A DNA stretch of 64,000 bases, from NCBI GenBank assembly GCA_023014335.1, contig JAECYW010000034.1, forward strand, positions 372,001 through 436,000, written 5' to 3'. The position numbers and the translations under genes were made by a program. The notes below the pieces were generated by a model. The model had not been told where the DNA came from. It searched no databases and saw only the letters and a program-made list of their open reading frames with translations. Positions 1 through 11,946 of this stretch are shown in pieces (the stretch's first letter is position 1; each line of letters begins with the position of its first letter). The stretch comes from Galerina marginata. Taxonomy: Eukaryota; Basidiomycota; Agaricomycetes; Agaricales; Galerinaceae.

Positions 1-1483
1 CTAAGCTGGGGCGCATTCTGTTATTCGTTCCAAGTGCAGCTTGCTTCCCGTCAAAAACAGTTATTTTCACGCGGCCCGGAGTTTTCCTTTCAGTTCCAGT
101 CAGTGTTGCTGGCAACGTACCTTTCCAACTGTTCCTCATTCTTTCTTCAGTTTCTGCTCCCTGGACTTACATCTTTCCAAAGGTTTGGAGGTCAGTTGGA
201 ACATGCGAACTGCAGAGCGACTGTTTCGCTGATCGCTGTGGGCAATTTGAGGGTTCTTCAATCGAGTTCTCTGTTGGATATGCCTGAGAGATTTAACGGG
301 TCTTGGACCATCCCTGTCAGGCGAAGGTACGTTTTTTGTGGGTTGTCGATTCCCCTGACTCCCTTTCGCGGAATTCGGCCTCTCATTGGATCAGAAAACA
401 CTACCCGCTCCGTCTGACGATCCCTCAGCTGCATGTGAACCGTAGGCGGCTGCGTTCCCCGGTTCGCCGTCGTTTGGAATTTTGGTCCGACTTCGGGCTT
501 GGGCTCACCAATGTTCGTTTCTTTCAGGCTGGAGCTGGCTACAATATCAATGCGAGGCGGTTGGGTATGTATGGTCAACTTCGGATTCGAACGCGAGTAC
601 CTGGCTAAGGCCTGCTCTTGCTCTTTTTGAATCATGCCACCATTTTCCCAACCGTCTTCTGCCAGTGCTACAACTTACCGATCGGCTCGGATCACCAGCT
701 GGGAGTTGCGTTATCTGGAGGGCTGTTGTTCATATCCAACCTCTTCCTTGTCTGCTGCTTGGATTAAACGATTCTGTGTTCTTAAATCGCAATAAGCAGT
801 CACTATCGCCTTCAGTGCTGCCATATCATCCACCATCCATAGTTCTCAGCTAAACTTCACCTGTAAAATGGCCTACATTTCCAGGTCCTAGTAGTCCTTT
901 TCCGCAGCAACTCTTGAAGACGGAGGCATTGGGCCCTTTGGCCTTGCGGCCCCTGCCTCGGAATACGTTTTGGGATAATTTCGAATGCTTGATGATTGGC
1001 TGCAGACGCAGGACCTATATTGGTGTGTTCGGACCCCATGTTTATATTCAGCCGGATGGGAAAAGCCTTCTTCGAATAGACCACTGGGTAATCAGGTGGT
1101 AGCGGAAAGCTGGCACTTTAGTGAGTTCTTTTCGATCACCAGCTACTTTTGAGGACAAGTCGTTTCACGATTTGCTGGATGGATTTGTGGATGCCTGATG
1201 CATGTTCGTTGTTCCTTTTGTTGTTTATCCTCCTTACTTTTTCAACTAGCCTTTCATATTGCTGGTCATGATGGCGATACACTCGAACGCTTCTAAATAT
1301 ACGGCCCAATTCATTCGCTCTTTTCCCTATATCTGGAACGAGGACATCTACCGGATTCTCCGCCCTTGGGACATAACGCTTCGAGGTGACATACTTCCTG
1401 ATTATCACACTTGTCAGATTTGGCAGATCGACTGTCTGGCTTGGACTCGTCTGGGAGTTATTCATACAACTTCATAGGATAAG
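1..1483. other. No gene assigned (5' end of window)
   Basis: Only short reading frames in conflicting frames are present and no domain was recognised. On the plus strand around 1150-1480 a hydrophobic stretch interrupted by stops could be a decayed membrane-protein gene or an unresolved exon set whose start lies left of the window. Nothing here is firm enough to call. Confidence 0.4.
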
Positions 1484-1490
1484 TATAAAG
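1484..1490 (+). promoter_or_regulatory. TATA box of the WSC gene
   Basis: TATAAAG lies 56 bp upstream of the ATG at 1540, a usual fungal spacing. It supports the chosen start, which opens directly into a signal peptide. Confidence 0.5.
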
Positions 1491-1539
1491 CGTTCAACGG
1501 TCTGTCTAGTTGATCTCCAGTATCTCACTTGCCTCGTCT

Positions 1540-3408
1540 ATGTCTCCGCTTATTTTTCTTCTGGCCACACTGGCAGTAACAGCGGCCATATCGCCTTTCG
1601 GGGTATTTTTTTCAACATGCTTAATCTGGATCTTAAACTCACCTTACATTCCCAGTTATCCGCTCGAGTCGATGCCCAAATAGAAAACAGACAAGTTGCA
1701 AGTCCGAACGCACCTCCTGGATGGAGCTCTGTTGGCTGCTTTACGTATGTTAAACAGATCCATACGAACGACCGTTCTAATCATGGATATCTTTTTACCT
1801 TTGGTCTAGTGATAATGGCGGTGCTAGAACGCTTAAGGCACAGACGTTTGTGAACGATACAGCAATGACGCCTGCGCTATGCATCGAATTTTGCTCGATT
1901 AACTTCGCTCCAAACGGTTATGGGTTTGCCGGTGTCGAATTTGGACAGGTAACTGCTTCTCATGTCGCGTTTATCGCTGACGTTGATTGATGCGTTATTC
2001 TGAAAGGAATGCTGTGGGTCTTTCTTTATATTACTATTGACTTTCTACTCATATAAACTATAATCGTGAATGACTAGGGTGCGACGGTGTTATCCAGTTA
2101 ACCGCAAATCTGACGGACTCGAGTGAATGCAATTTGCCATGCAAGGGCGATCCTGCCCTTGATTGCGGAGGAAGCAGCCGTATCAGTATTTTTACTGACG
2201 GTACACCATCCCCAAAAATTCCATCTCTTGCCTTGTCGAATCCATTTGGGCCCCACGATGCCTTGATTGATTTATGGCAATACGTCGGATGTTACAGGTA
2301 CGTCGTGGCAAATTTTAGACAGCCCGAAGAAATCGAACTCATGCCGGACTAATTATTATCCAGCGACAGCCCAACTCCTAATCGCACGCTTGATGGCCTT
2401 GTAGGGGCATCCAATCTCAACCAATGCACAGGTTTGTGTGAACTTCATGGCACGGCTGGTACAGAGAAGTTTGCAGGGATAGAGGCGGGAGGGGAATGTT
2501 GTGAGTTTCTATTTCATAACGTCGATGTCAATTTATGTTAAGTTGAATTTAAAATGCCCAAAAATAGGGTGTGGTACGTCCATAGCCACCACCGCGCAAA
2601 AACTCCCCGATATCGCTTGCGCCTCAATGGGCTGTGGCGGGGTCAATGACCAGGCTTGTGGTGGCGAGTTCATCATGGCCGTTTACCAGTCTTCGCCTTT
2701 GATATCTTCTGTATCTCCGAACGGTTTTCAAGGATGCAGAAATCAAAGCTTGCCCCAGGCGTTCAAACTGGATGCAGTATTTTTGGATAGTCCCGTTGAA
2801 CGGTTCCCCATCACAATGATTGGCATAGATAACGATGATCTCCCCCTCCAGTTTGGTGGCCCTACAATAACACCACAAGCAGGTATTCTCTCAGTGGGTG
2901 TTTGTCAATTGTTGCAGGACATGCGCGATTACTCATTCCTTCTCAGGTGTGTCCGACATGTCAAAATCAAGTTTCTTTCCACTTTACTGCAACAGCTCTG
3001 CTTCCAATCGTTGACAGTAGCACTGCGATAAATAACTTCTCCCTCATTCACCCAGGCGGGACGACAAATTTCGTGGAAATAGTGGACAACATAAGGGTCT
3101 TTGGTGAATTTTGCGTTACGGTAAGCTATGCTATCCCATAAATTATACGTCCGACAAGTACTTACTAGTACCCCTCGAATTCACAGAACAGCATCTTGAC
3201 CGATGGTGTGACAGCATTAACGACAGGTTTCGTTCGCGGAGTGCCGATCACTGCCCCGCCAGGTGCAGTGATAGATCCAACTAGACCATGGGCGCTTTGC
3301 TCCAACGGCACCGCTAATGGAAGGTTAGACATCGTGTTTAAGCAACTTCTATTTCTCCCCAGCTATAATCTCACGAACTGTCGGGATGTCGAGCTTCAGC
3401 TTGTCTGA
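1540..3408 (+). CDS. Secreted protein with two WSC domains, 10 exons
   Basis: Predicted 451 aa. Exons read by eye: 1540-1602, 1656-1744, 1810-1948, 2007-2013, 2078-2297, 2364-2500, 2568-2882, 2918-3120, 3187-3323, 3363-3408; the sum is divisible by three. The N-terminus MSPLIFLLATLAVTAAISPF is a signal peptide. WSC domain 1 (about residues 47-135) runs from VGCFTDNGG through GYGFAGVEFGQECWC to CGGSSRISIF. WSC domain 2 (about 168-260) runs from VGCYSDSP through ECWCGTS to the CGGVNDQACGG region. WSC modules are cysteine-rich and thought to bind carbohydrate. The C-terminal 190 residues look like an extracellular domain ending in NCRDVELQLV; there is no membrane segment or GPI tail, so secretion to wall or medium is inferred. 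Exon 4 is only 7 nt. The intron at 2883-2917 is 35 nt. Confidence 0.82.
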
Positions 3409-5716
3409 GTCTCTACCCAAAGATTTTGTGTAAAGGCTGTATATGAAGCTTCGTATACGGCGGAGTCCACATATGTCAATGTGCAGATAGAAATAACGAA
3501 GTAAAATGCCTTGCTCAATTGTAAATTATTGTATCTCGTTTTCGGAATCCAATTGGCACCTAATGTAGGTAGAATAGTCACGACGACGAGTACGGTTCTC
3601 TCCACTCCATGTGGCCAATCCCTATTATCTGGTATTTCCACGAATGGCTTCGTGGTCTATAGCGCGAATAGAGTGCTGGCCAGTTCTAAGTCAGTAAACG
3701 AAAACAAGTACAAGTTCAAAAAACTCACTTGATTTACAAGAGGTATCATTGCGTGGCAGGCGACTAAACATTTATCCCCAGTAAGAACCGGTTCTGCGCT
3801 ACGCCGCGAAAATCTGCTCCCACCTGCGTTCACGGATCAGCGCGGATCAGCACGGACCAGAGCGTTCAGAATCCCCCGCATATGCGATATTTTTGCGATA
3901 TTTGACTACGAATTCTTCAATGCCAAAACTATCTGCGTCCACGCGCTTGCATCTGCGTCATTCTGTTCATATCTGAAGTGTTCCGATTTACTTTTCATCG
4001 CATTAAATTGTTTTATTTCTGCTTCTATCTGTACCTATCTGCTGTCTACTGTTGGAAATGCACGTTGTATAACCGTCGCCTTTTACGCCGAGTCCACGCC
4101 GAGACAAATCCACAAGAACCAAGGAAACTGACCAAAGCACACCATGCATTCCCCCGTTGTCTCGTCGACGGATAAGATACTTGTGAATACGACTGGGCTG
4201 AAAGGTATGCATTAGCGAGAGGGCAGCTGGTATTTGTATTGAGATGCACTTACCTAAGGGCGAGAGACTGGGGAAGCCGACTTAAAACGGCGGCGAACTT
4301 ATTAGCAAAAGGTGCACGCACGAAATACAAAATTTTACCTCATTATTGGCGTCGCGTGCTATAGAGACAATGTTCGAGGCGAAAACTCGATTTGAGATCA
4401 CTATATGCGGGCGATCAGGATATATGCGTCGAAATGGTGGAACACGCACCATTTCTCGAGAGTTTGGAGATTGGGAAGGCGCCTCTGCAATTTCTATCGC
4501 TCAGCAGTCTCCAATGGATTCTAAAAGGCGTCTTACCAGAGCCCAAATCGCAAGTCATCGACTAGCCTGCCTGAAATGGCGCATCCGACTCTCTATGCCC
4601 ACAGATCGGATATGGCGAGTTTCTTGACAGCGAGGGTGGTTTGCACATGTACCGAACACGTCAAACAGCTCGTGGAGCGCGTGTAGGCAATGGGAAGGCA
4701 GGGTCTCTGGGGTTGTGATGAATTGTGGAGGGGGATGGTGGTGGTAGGGAAGAAAGAGTGGAACTTCGGAATTGGGAAGCGAAGTTGAGAGTGGGCGAAT
4801 TATGTCACGAAGACGGATGTAAAGGAAGGAAGTCGAAGGTGGGCAAATCCCCCAAGGAGAAATATTTGGGGTCGTTGAACAACTGAGTTGGACGTCATCG
4901 TCGGCGACAACGACTTCTCGAGTTCTATTTATATCCTCAGGCCATGTCAAATCTGAAAGCCATTCGGATTTGCTCGGACTCACTCGGCTTTGCACAGTTG
5001 TCTTCCACTTTCTCCAGAAAACAGCAGAACCGGTTTCCACTGGGATTTATCACTCATCCATGATAGCCTACAGAAAATTCCAGAGTACGTCGCGAGTCGG
5101 GACCAACGCTAGTCCTACGCCACAAAGTCAGTCAAACGAACAGCCTAAGGGTACCATAGGAAAGTTTCAGCAGTCCTGAGGCAAGAAGTTCGTGTAACGG
5201 ACGACTGTTCTCGAACTATTTTAAAGGAACGTTAGAATAGGAAAAACGAAACAGTCTTGTTATATACCTTGGCCAAAGCTACCCAGCCAGTTGAGAAGTG
5301 GTGGAAAAAGGTGTCGTCGCTACTTAGGACGTAGTCTGCCGTGTTGTATGCCGCGACAACCGAAGTTGCAGCACATAACCGAAAGCCCATACTTAGTGAG
5401 CGCTAGTGACATCATAAAAGGTGACGTCGCCAACGGCGAGTTGATGGCGGCTCTGACGAGGTTTCTTGACATTGTCAACAGGAATAGGGATAAATTTTAA
5501 TCCGGGGTGAGAGGGGTGTATAGAGCGCGTGGGCACACAGTGGAGTCGTCTACATAAGTCAAAAACACGTCGATTAGGAATGGATAAGCTGCAGGTCCAG
5601 AAAGATGACCATAAGTCTAGAAGAAATGACCTAAGTAGCGAACTTAAGCGGTCTATAATAACGACGCCGTACCCGGTCAGTAAGAGTGGAAAGGAAAAAG
5701 TATAGAGACGTACCAC
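3409..5716. other. Intergenic; one unrecognised 161-codon ORF
   Basis: The largest open frame is minus strand 5040-4555 (161 codons, starting METGSAVFWRKWK). It has no recognised domain and no neighbouring exons that extend it, so it may be chance. A plus-strand frame at 5291-5500 ends in a protein-like stretch ([18 protein letters not shown]) but could not be joined to other exons. No repeat or RNA gene was seen. Confidence 0.3.
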
Positions 5717-6100
5717 TTCCTTGAGATAAGTGATGAGGTCTTTGGGATTCTTGAGGTACTCGAACAGAGTTTCTCCCTTCCAGTGAACTTTCTTGTTGAC
5801 GTTGGCAGCAGTATATGAGAAACCTTCTGCCTGGCCAGACTGACGCCCGAAGGAGCCTGTAAAGCGAATCGCCCGGAATAAGCACCGGGTCTAACGATGA
5901 CCAGAACGACGCGAATGACGTACCCGTGCAGGTTAGGGCCTACTTTATGAGGCTCGCCAGAGGCGAGAGTGTGGCATTGCGCGCACCGCGTCTTGAAGAG
6001 GGAAGCACCCTTGGAAGCGTCGCCTAAAGTGCCGGTGTATCGTGAGCTCGTCGCACAGAACGTCATAGACGACGAAGAACGGACCAGCGGAATAAGGCAT
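5717..6100 (-). pseudogene. CYC1: Cytochrome c copy, frameshifted and lacking the Met80 loop
   Basis: Exons 6100-6085 (MPYSAG), 6023-5924 and 5856-about 5717 read like mitochondrial cytochrome c: [20 protein letters not shown] with the haem motif CAQCH, then [11 protein letters not shown]. Two lesions are visible. After the intron (5923-5857) the exon opens GCTCC where GCTC would keep the phase, so one extra C near 5852-5853 throws [20 protein letters not shown] out of frame. Further on FEYLKNPK runs directly into DLITYLKEV; the usual segment between the NPK and KPKDR motifs, holding PGTKM and the axial methionine, is absent, as if lost by recombination between the two similar motifs. The protein could not bind haem like normal cytochrome c. 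The first intron donor is GTCCGT. A pseudogene is the simplest reading; one indel could be a sequencing error, but the loop loss cannot. Confidence 0.75.
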
Positions 6101-6711
6101 GTCTATGAGAGTAGATGATAAGAGAAATTATACAAGAAAAACCAAGAAAGAACGGCGCTCGAAGGCGTTGAGCCTGGCGGTTGAAGTGAAGGAATAGATT
6201 TTTGTCGGTGAGGGGCGGATTTACAAAGCCAGGAACTTGCCGTGGGCAGAATCATGTGACCGACTTCCCGCCAGGAACAACGGAAATCTAATCACATCCT
6301 TGTCACTATCAGAGATCGGGCCAGCTAGAGCGGGTTTTGGCCACTTGCGAGACTACTAGTATACAAGGTAGGGCAGTATAGAAGCCTGAAGGTTGAAGTA
6401 CTCTTCACAGGGACTCAGTGCGGACGAAATGTTTAAAATTCTTGGGAAGTCTCTTCATCAGATGAGTGAATAAATATTAAATGAATCTTGATTCGAATTG
6501 GTACATATTTTCAAACCGAATACAGGCAATCACTGCAAGTACAAAGGTTAAAAAACGATCTCTTCTTTTCTGTCAACGTACATATGCTCAACGAGAGACA
6601 AAAGAAAGTAAGAAATGAGCGCGCCGCTTGGAGCCCCAAAAAAACGCCATACTAATCATACACCGCAGTTAACTTCTTCCTTTCGATATACATAAATCGC
6701 CATCCGCCGAC
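6101..6711. other. Intergenic, nothing recognised
   Basis: It separates the cytochrome c remnant from the 3' end of the decarboxylase gene. The AT-rich stretch near 6440-6560 would suit 3' ends, but no specific signal was identified. Confidence 0.4.
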
Positions 6712-8045
6712 TTAATTCCCGATAGTTGCAATCCCAACGTTAAGCGGAACAGCTGTACCAACTGGATAGTTACTATCGAACGTCACCTGGGTCTCAGGGC
6801 GGAAGATGAGACAATGAGTTGATCCACCGAAATGGAACATTCCGAGCTGCTCGCCTTTCTTCACGACCTGATTAGCGGTCACCGTTATCTCGCAGGTCGA
6901 GACCTCGGCCATACCGACGGCGACGAAGCACATCAGCCCAATGCTCGGATTATCGGCTTGAATAAATACGAGGGCTCGAGCAGCGACGGCAGTAATAAAA
7001 GCCTGTGAGAGGTTGGGACCAGCGGGGTCAGGACCTTCTGGGGCTACGAATCCTGTAACGGGAGATTCAGCGTAGTAGGTGCCTGGAATATTAACGGTCT
7101 TGACGATCGTGCCGTTTACTGGGCAATGCCAGCGGTGGTAATTGAGCGCGCTGAGGAACGCCTGGTACACGGTCCCACCGACGAACTGAGGAGCGTAGGG
7201 ATCGTTGTTAAGCATGTGGTTCAGCGAGTAAGGCTCGCCTTTAAGCCAGAACGTGTCCAGCGCATTGATTTTGTACGATATTTTGTACACAGTGGACTCG
7301 CAGGCGCTATTGACGATCGAATCGTTGGTGGGAAACTCAACAGGACGCACTCCATCTCGGAAGAGGCGGGTGAAGAAGTCATCCCAAGAGTTGAACCCAT
7401 GATACGGGGCGGTAGGATCACAGACAAAGGTATTCGCAAAGTTAGGGATAGCCGCCGATGCAGCGGGACCAAACCAGCCATTGTCGTCGGTGGTGAGGAC
7501 GTAGCGGGAGTCAGGCGACACAAGGAACGCGGCCCAAACGTTGAACATCTTCAAGAACATCGCGTTGACAATGGGGTTAATGAAGGTGGCGAAACCTCCC
7601 GGTGTGCCCATTGGCCAATCGAGGATAGCGTTAATGGGGAAACCGACGAGGTCGTCTGATTCGAACGCCGGTGCTTCCGTGATGATCAAGTCGAATAACC
7701 CCAGCATGGTCATGTAATCGCGAACCTAAGGGGTCGTGCGTAGTGAGGACATGTATTAAAACAACAAAGAAAGCGAATTAATTTCACCTGCGGTTTACCT
7801 GTCGGGTCGTTGTTGTATGGGGGCTTAGTCGGCACCTGCTCGAACATTTGGTGAAAACCCATATAAATTTCGGCGTTGGTCTCAATCAAGTGCTGGAACT
7901 CTTGAATGACGGGATGAAACTCCTTTGCGCTACGGTTGAGCTGGCGAACCTTCGCGATCTTTTTGGAGAGCCAGTTCTCCAAAACTCGCTGGTTCTTTGG
8001 TAACCAACCACCGACACGATGATGGACAATGTTTGGAGACGACAT
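6712..8045 (-). CDS. Phosphatidylserine-decarboxylase-like enzyme
   Basis: Predicted 423 aa in two exons (8045-7788 and 7725-6712) with a 62-nt intron in phase 0. The family is the pyruvoyl-dependent phosphatidylserine decarboxylases, in the soluble fungal subgroup that also includes amino-acid decarboxylases such as PsiD of psilocybin producers. Seen directly: the N-terminal helical region (WLPKNQRVLENWLSKKIAKV), a YHGFNSWDDFFTRLFRDGVR block, the YHRWHCPVNG histidine motif, and near the C-terminus FHFGGSTHC (GGST at about residues 386-389). The Gly-Ser-Thr/Ser site is where such proenzymes self-cleave to make the pyruvoyl group. No transit peptide or membrane segment is evident, unlike mitochondrial Psd1, so a cytosolic amino-acid or lipid decarboxylase is inferred; the substrate cannot be told from sequence. 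No partner biosynthetic genes lie beside it. Confidence 0.85.
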
Positions 8046-9652
8046 CTTCGTTCGGGTACGAATGAGAAAATATCAGGTTGGGTGTGAGGACGACTAGGAA
8101 GTTATCCACTTACTAGGTTGGTTAGTATTAGGCTGGTGGGTTTGGAGCCAATGGTGGAGACCTTTATACGTTGGGACAATCGACCAGCAGTGTGGATCAT
8201 ATCCGTAGCCCTTGACCTTGTGACTCTGAGCCGTCCCATAATGATACTGACTGAAAGCGCAAATGGTTCTGGAAGTGAATCGACTTCTTGAGCTTGACAA
8301 GCTTGAGACCTCCGTCGCATAATTATTCTTGATTCAACCGAATTCACAATCTTCCAGAAAAGACTTTATATTTAATAACTCAACTGTCGATACGCTTCTA
8401 CAACGGATCGGATCAGTGGACACCCGACCAGGAGAGGAGCGAGTTGCAGCCGCAGTATAGGCATATGAACTGGTGACTTGAACGTCAATTGGTGCTAATT
8501 TAACGGCTTGGGAAACGAATCTCTGTGTCCAATGTGAGAGATTTCTTTTTTACTGAGGTTGATAAAAAAAGATCGGACCTTGAGCGTTCATTTGCTTTAT
8601 GCGTGACAAATTATACGTCGGATGTGTTGACTCTCCGCGACATTACCTAGCATATCTCTCGGCTTGGGCACTTCTCCATTTCCTAGAATTGCTAAAGTTC
8701 CGAATAAGCCATTGGACAATTTTTGTCATAGATATAAGGCTGGACCAACGATCCCAAGCTCTATCACCGAAGCATACTAGTAGGGAGATCGGCGTTGACT
8801 GTTTGGTATAGAAAGAGTCGGTAAGCTGTTTAATTTTGGAGCAAGTTGCACATATTGAGATAGATCTAAGTTAAGAGCATAGTCCTAACCTTTGTGGAAA
8901 TGCTTGTGTTGACCGTCAAGATCAAAACAGGTACACGGTGCAACGACCAAGGTTGAAAATTAAAGTGATCGCGGAGTTTAAAATAGCACATTTCACACGA
9001 GCATTTATCATTTCAAGCCTCTTTCCGAACGTATTCAACCAAGCTACTTGCGGTTCAAGCTTTCACATAGTCCGAAAATGCTCGTGGGTATCGTGGATCC
9101 GATTTTACGGATCCCTTTAAATGTCTCGTCTAATTTTGAGACTACCATCGCGTTCAACGCGTTTTCGATTGGTTCAAGTTCTAGAATTCTAAGTATTTTC
9201 CAACATGAACCAAGTTGAGTCAAATTAAGGTTGAGCGGCGATATAACGAGCATGTATGGTACAGTTTCTAATTCATCTGTAGACAAATGCTCTCCAGCTT
9301 CGAGTATAGGCCACGTCATTAATTCGTCTGCGGGTAGATGAAAGCCACTGGCATCCGGTCTGTGACAACTCAGGAAACGCACATCGGTGAACAGCCAACA
9401 GTGCCATGGACGTCGTGTCGTGGAAGCTCGTTATCGTGTCATACGCAGTAGATGAACCAGCCATTCATTTTAGATGAGTCTAGGAATTGACATGAACCTT
9501 ACATTAAATTCGCGTCCCGAAAGCTGACGGAAGAGATTGCTTTGTTTGACATCAAAGGAAGAATACACAGCTCTTGTTCATCCTCAACAGCAACTGAAAT
9601 GAGTACTATTCCTCTAACCGGTGGAATAGTATTTATAGGTGATTTAGGGATT
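8046..9652. other. Intergenic; possible decarboxylase promoter
   Basis: A minus-strand TATAAAG sits at 8370-8364, about 320 bp upstream of the decarboxylase ATG. That is far, so a 5' UTR intron may lie between. Short frames at 8094-8347 and 9044-9464 resemble no protein. The rest (8400-9650) shows no repeat or RNA gene. Confidence 0.35.
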
Positions 9653-11290
9653 TCAAATTTGAAGCACAATGAAAAGGTCCTCGACACAGCCATCCCCACA
9701 CCTGTGATTCACCACTTCATCTCCCTCAAGCCTAAGCGTTACGTCGAGACCAGAGAATGCGTCGAGGTACCTCAAATCGGCACTGTCACCTGGGTTAAAA
9801 ATAATATCTAATTCACGAACCGGTTTTCCCATCCCAATCCGTAACTGGAGAAACTTGGTAATTGTCGGTTCATCCAAACTCTTCGGGCACGACGAAAGCT
9901 CTACTCTTCGAAGCAGCGGAAATGAAATATCCAAGATGGCGGCCGGGATGGCAAGCAGGAAGCCAAGCGTTTCGGCGGTCGTGAATAAGAATTTAACGGA
10001 TGAGACTGCTAAGACAAACTCTGCGACTTTTGGATGGGAGGAAAGGACGGAAGATGGGGAGAGCTCGAGGGTAAGGAGGGTCGCATGAGGAAAGGAAAGT
10101 AGAGGCAAGGTAGAAAACAAATTTTCGATGCTATCCTTCGGGAGGCTACCGTCCTGTGTCTCCGTAGGGCCATCGACCTCAAAGCGGAATGTGCGGCCGG
10201 AAGGAAAATGGACCTCGAGTGCGAAGAGGATTGTGGACAAGGTGAGGTAGATCTCCTCCCCATTCGCTAGATCACAGCGACGAGAATAAATTTTGAGGAT
10301 ATGATTGACCGAATCTAGCGTCTCCGTGTCGGGGATTGCACCAGAAGTAACAAGTGCTAAAGAGCACATGGCTGTCGGTTTGATATGAGCGAGAAGATCC
10401 AGGTATGGGCGTACGTCCAAAAACGAGAAAATAACGATCCAGTTGAGGGACAGCACTGGGGTCTCGCGGAGAATGCCCCCAGTGCGGGTAACAGCGTTGG
10501 AGTTTTCATCTGCCAGACATTCGAGGAAGGGCATTTGAGCGATTGCGCGAAGTAAATCGTAGGCGGATATCGACCCGTTCAATGAGAGGTAGCGGAGATG
10601 AACCAACCAAGGTGCGGTAAGGCTAAAGGCGATGTTTGGGGCGTAGAAAACGCGTAATGCGGGAGCGGTGTTGCCGAACACAACAAAGCCAGTATCGGAA
10701 AGGATGGGAGTATGAATCTCTTCCCTGTACTCATAGGTAAGGAGCATGACCCTAAACCTTTCAAGGACGGGCGAAGGCCGCCCAAAAATTAACCAAACAT
10801 CGTATCCACAATCCGCCCAATCGGTGTCCGTGAAGTCGAGCTCAAGCGATTGAATGCGGTTCCAGTACCGGTCAATGAGAGCAAGGGCTACTTTATTGTT
10901 TGCTCTGCTGTTTGCCGGAGGGATTTCGCCGCGATTGCTTCCCAAAATGCAAAGCAATGACTTTCCTGTCCTCCGTAAGACCTCTTCTCTCCAATCGCGG
11001 TGTGTGAGGGAGGTAACGTTCATGATCTGGCTCCAGAGCGAAGACGATGACAGGATAAGTCGTCGCCAATTTGAACACACCTGTGAGCTATAGCGGAGCG
11101 TGTCCAGAGCGTTTTGTTCAGATTCGCCCATAGCTTCCTCCTCCATGTCTGCATTAATTCGAAAAATTTCCCATAACAAATCGTCGTTGAGTTTCAGGAT
11201 CGGCCTGTCACGGCCGTAGGCGCAAGTATGGATAAGACTGGAATGAGCCTGCTTAGGAGTGGTTATAAACTTGAGGAAACAGGTAGGCAA
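9653..11290 (-). CDS. F-box protein
   Basis: 545 codons in one frame. An F-box-like motif lies at about residues 30-90: LKLNDDLLWEIFRINADMEE, then a short insert and SQVCSNWRRLILSSSSLWSQ. The rest is a weakly leucine-rich region as in the large Agaricomycete F-box families (LVHLRYLSLNGSI, LPLLSFPHATLLTLELSPSS). Such proteins act as substrate receptors of SCF ubiquitin ligases through Skp1; the target is unknown. The C-terminus (GDEVVNHRCGDGCVEDLF) resembles the usual end of this family. An alternative splice from 9702 to 9613 would replace the last 18 residues and end at 9499, but I prefer the unspliced end. The 5' end could carry an unseen short exon. Confidence 0.75.
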   Translation of the reverse strand: MPTCFLKFITTPKQAHSSLIHTCAYGRDRPILKLNDDLLWEIFRINADMEEEAMGESEQNALDTLRYSSQVCSNWRRLILSSSSLWSQIMNVTSLTHRDWREEVLRRTGKSLLCILGSNRGEIPPANSRANNKVALALIDRYWNRIQSLELDFTDTDWADCGYDVWLIFGRPSPVLERFRVMLLTYEYREEIHTPILSDTGFVVFGNTAPALRVFYAPNIAFSLTAPWLVHLRYLSLNGSISAYDLLRAIAQMPFLECLADENSNAVTRTGGILRETPVLSLNWIVIFSFLDVRPYLDLLAHIKPTAMCSLALVTSGAIPDTETLDSVNHILKIYSRRCDLANGEEIYLTLSTILFALEVHFPSGRTFRFEVDGPTETQDGSLPKDSIENLFSTLPLLSFPHATLLTLELSPSSVLSSHPKVAEFVLAVSSVKFLFTTAETLGFLLAIPAAILDISFPLLRRVELSSCPKSLDEPTITKFLQLRIGMGKPVRELDIIFNPGDSADLRYLDAFSGLDVTLRLEGDEVVNHRCGDGCVEDLFIVLQI

Positions 11291-11946
11291 TTGGTCTTTT
11301 TACCTTTGTCAATGCCATAGGGAGGGAAAACGACCGCAACAGGATCAAAAAGCGGGACCTTACATCGAATCAAAAAATATTTTGAAGTCCGAGTTGCACG
11401 TGTTTCGGACCCGCCCCTATTTCAATTTGCAGAGGCGAGCTTGTCAAAAGCGTCTACCCATCGTCTTCCTATCGAGATGACTGCTTTAACACATATTATT
11501 ATGGCTCCATAGAAAGCAAGGTTCTTATGCAAATCGTGAGATGCGCCAGTTATCACGCAGGCCTAGCACCCATCAAGCCTACGTCCTCAGTACTGCGCAC
11601 CCCTTTCGGACCTCATATAAACGAGTAAGTCGACTGTGTATCCATGTCAAGCGCTTTTATTGAGAAGCACTGTGACTTTATCGCTTACATACTCGAGTAT
11701 AAATAGCCGCCAGAAGCTATCTAGCTCTCCGGTACCAGTGCGTTCAATACAGCATTTAAATCATTCGTCCGAAGGTGCCGCTTCCAGGCAAATAGCTGCA
11801 ATGTACGACAGTGGCATAAGCCCGCCAAGAATTGGGAATCCTCAGTTTATTCGTGTATAGTGAAACATAAGGCCTGGCCGACAGCCATACAAGTTCTCGT
11901 TACACTGGAGGAGATAAACTAATCCCGTATGGTAGTACAATCACCA
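11291..11946. other. Intergenic, nothing recognised
   Basis: It lies between the F-box gene start and the 3' end of the small secreted precursor. Only chance-size reading frames are present. Confidence 0.4.

Noticed and set aside
4555..5040. 161-codon minus ORF
   Set aside because: Not called as a gene: no start context, no adjoining exons and no recognisable motif; kept only as a note in the intergenic entry.
9499..9702. Alternative spliced C-terminus for the F-box protein
   Set aside because: The unspliced end (EVVNHRCGDGCVEDLF) resembles the usual family ending better; noted in the gene entry.
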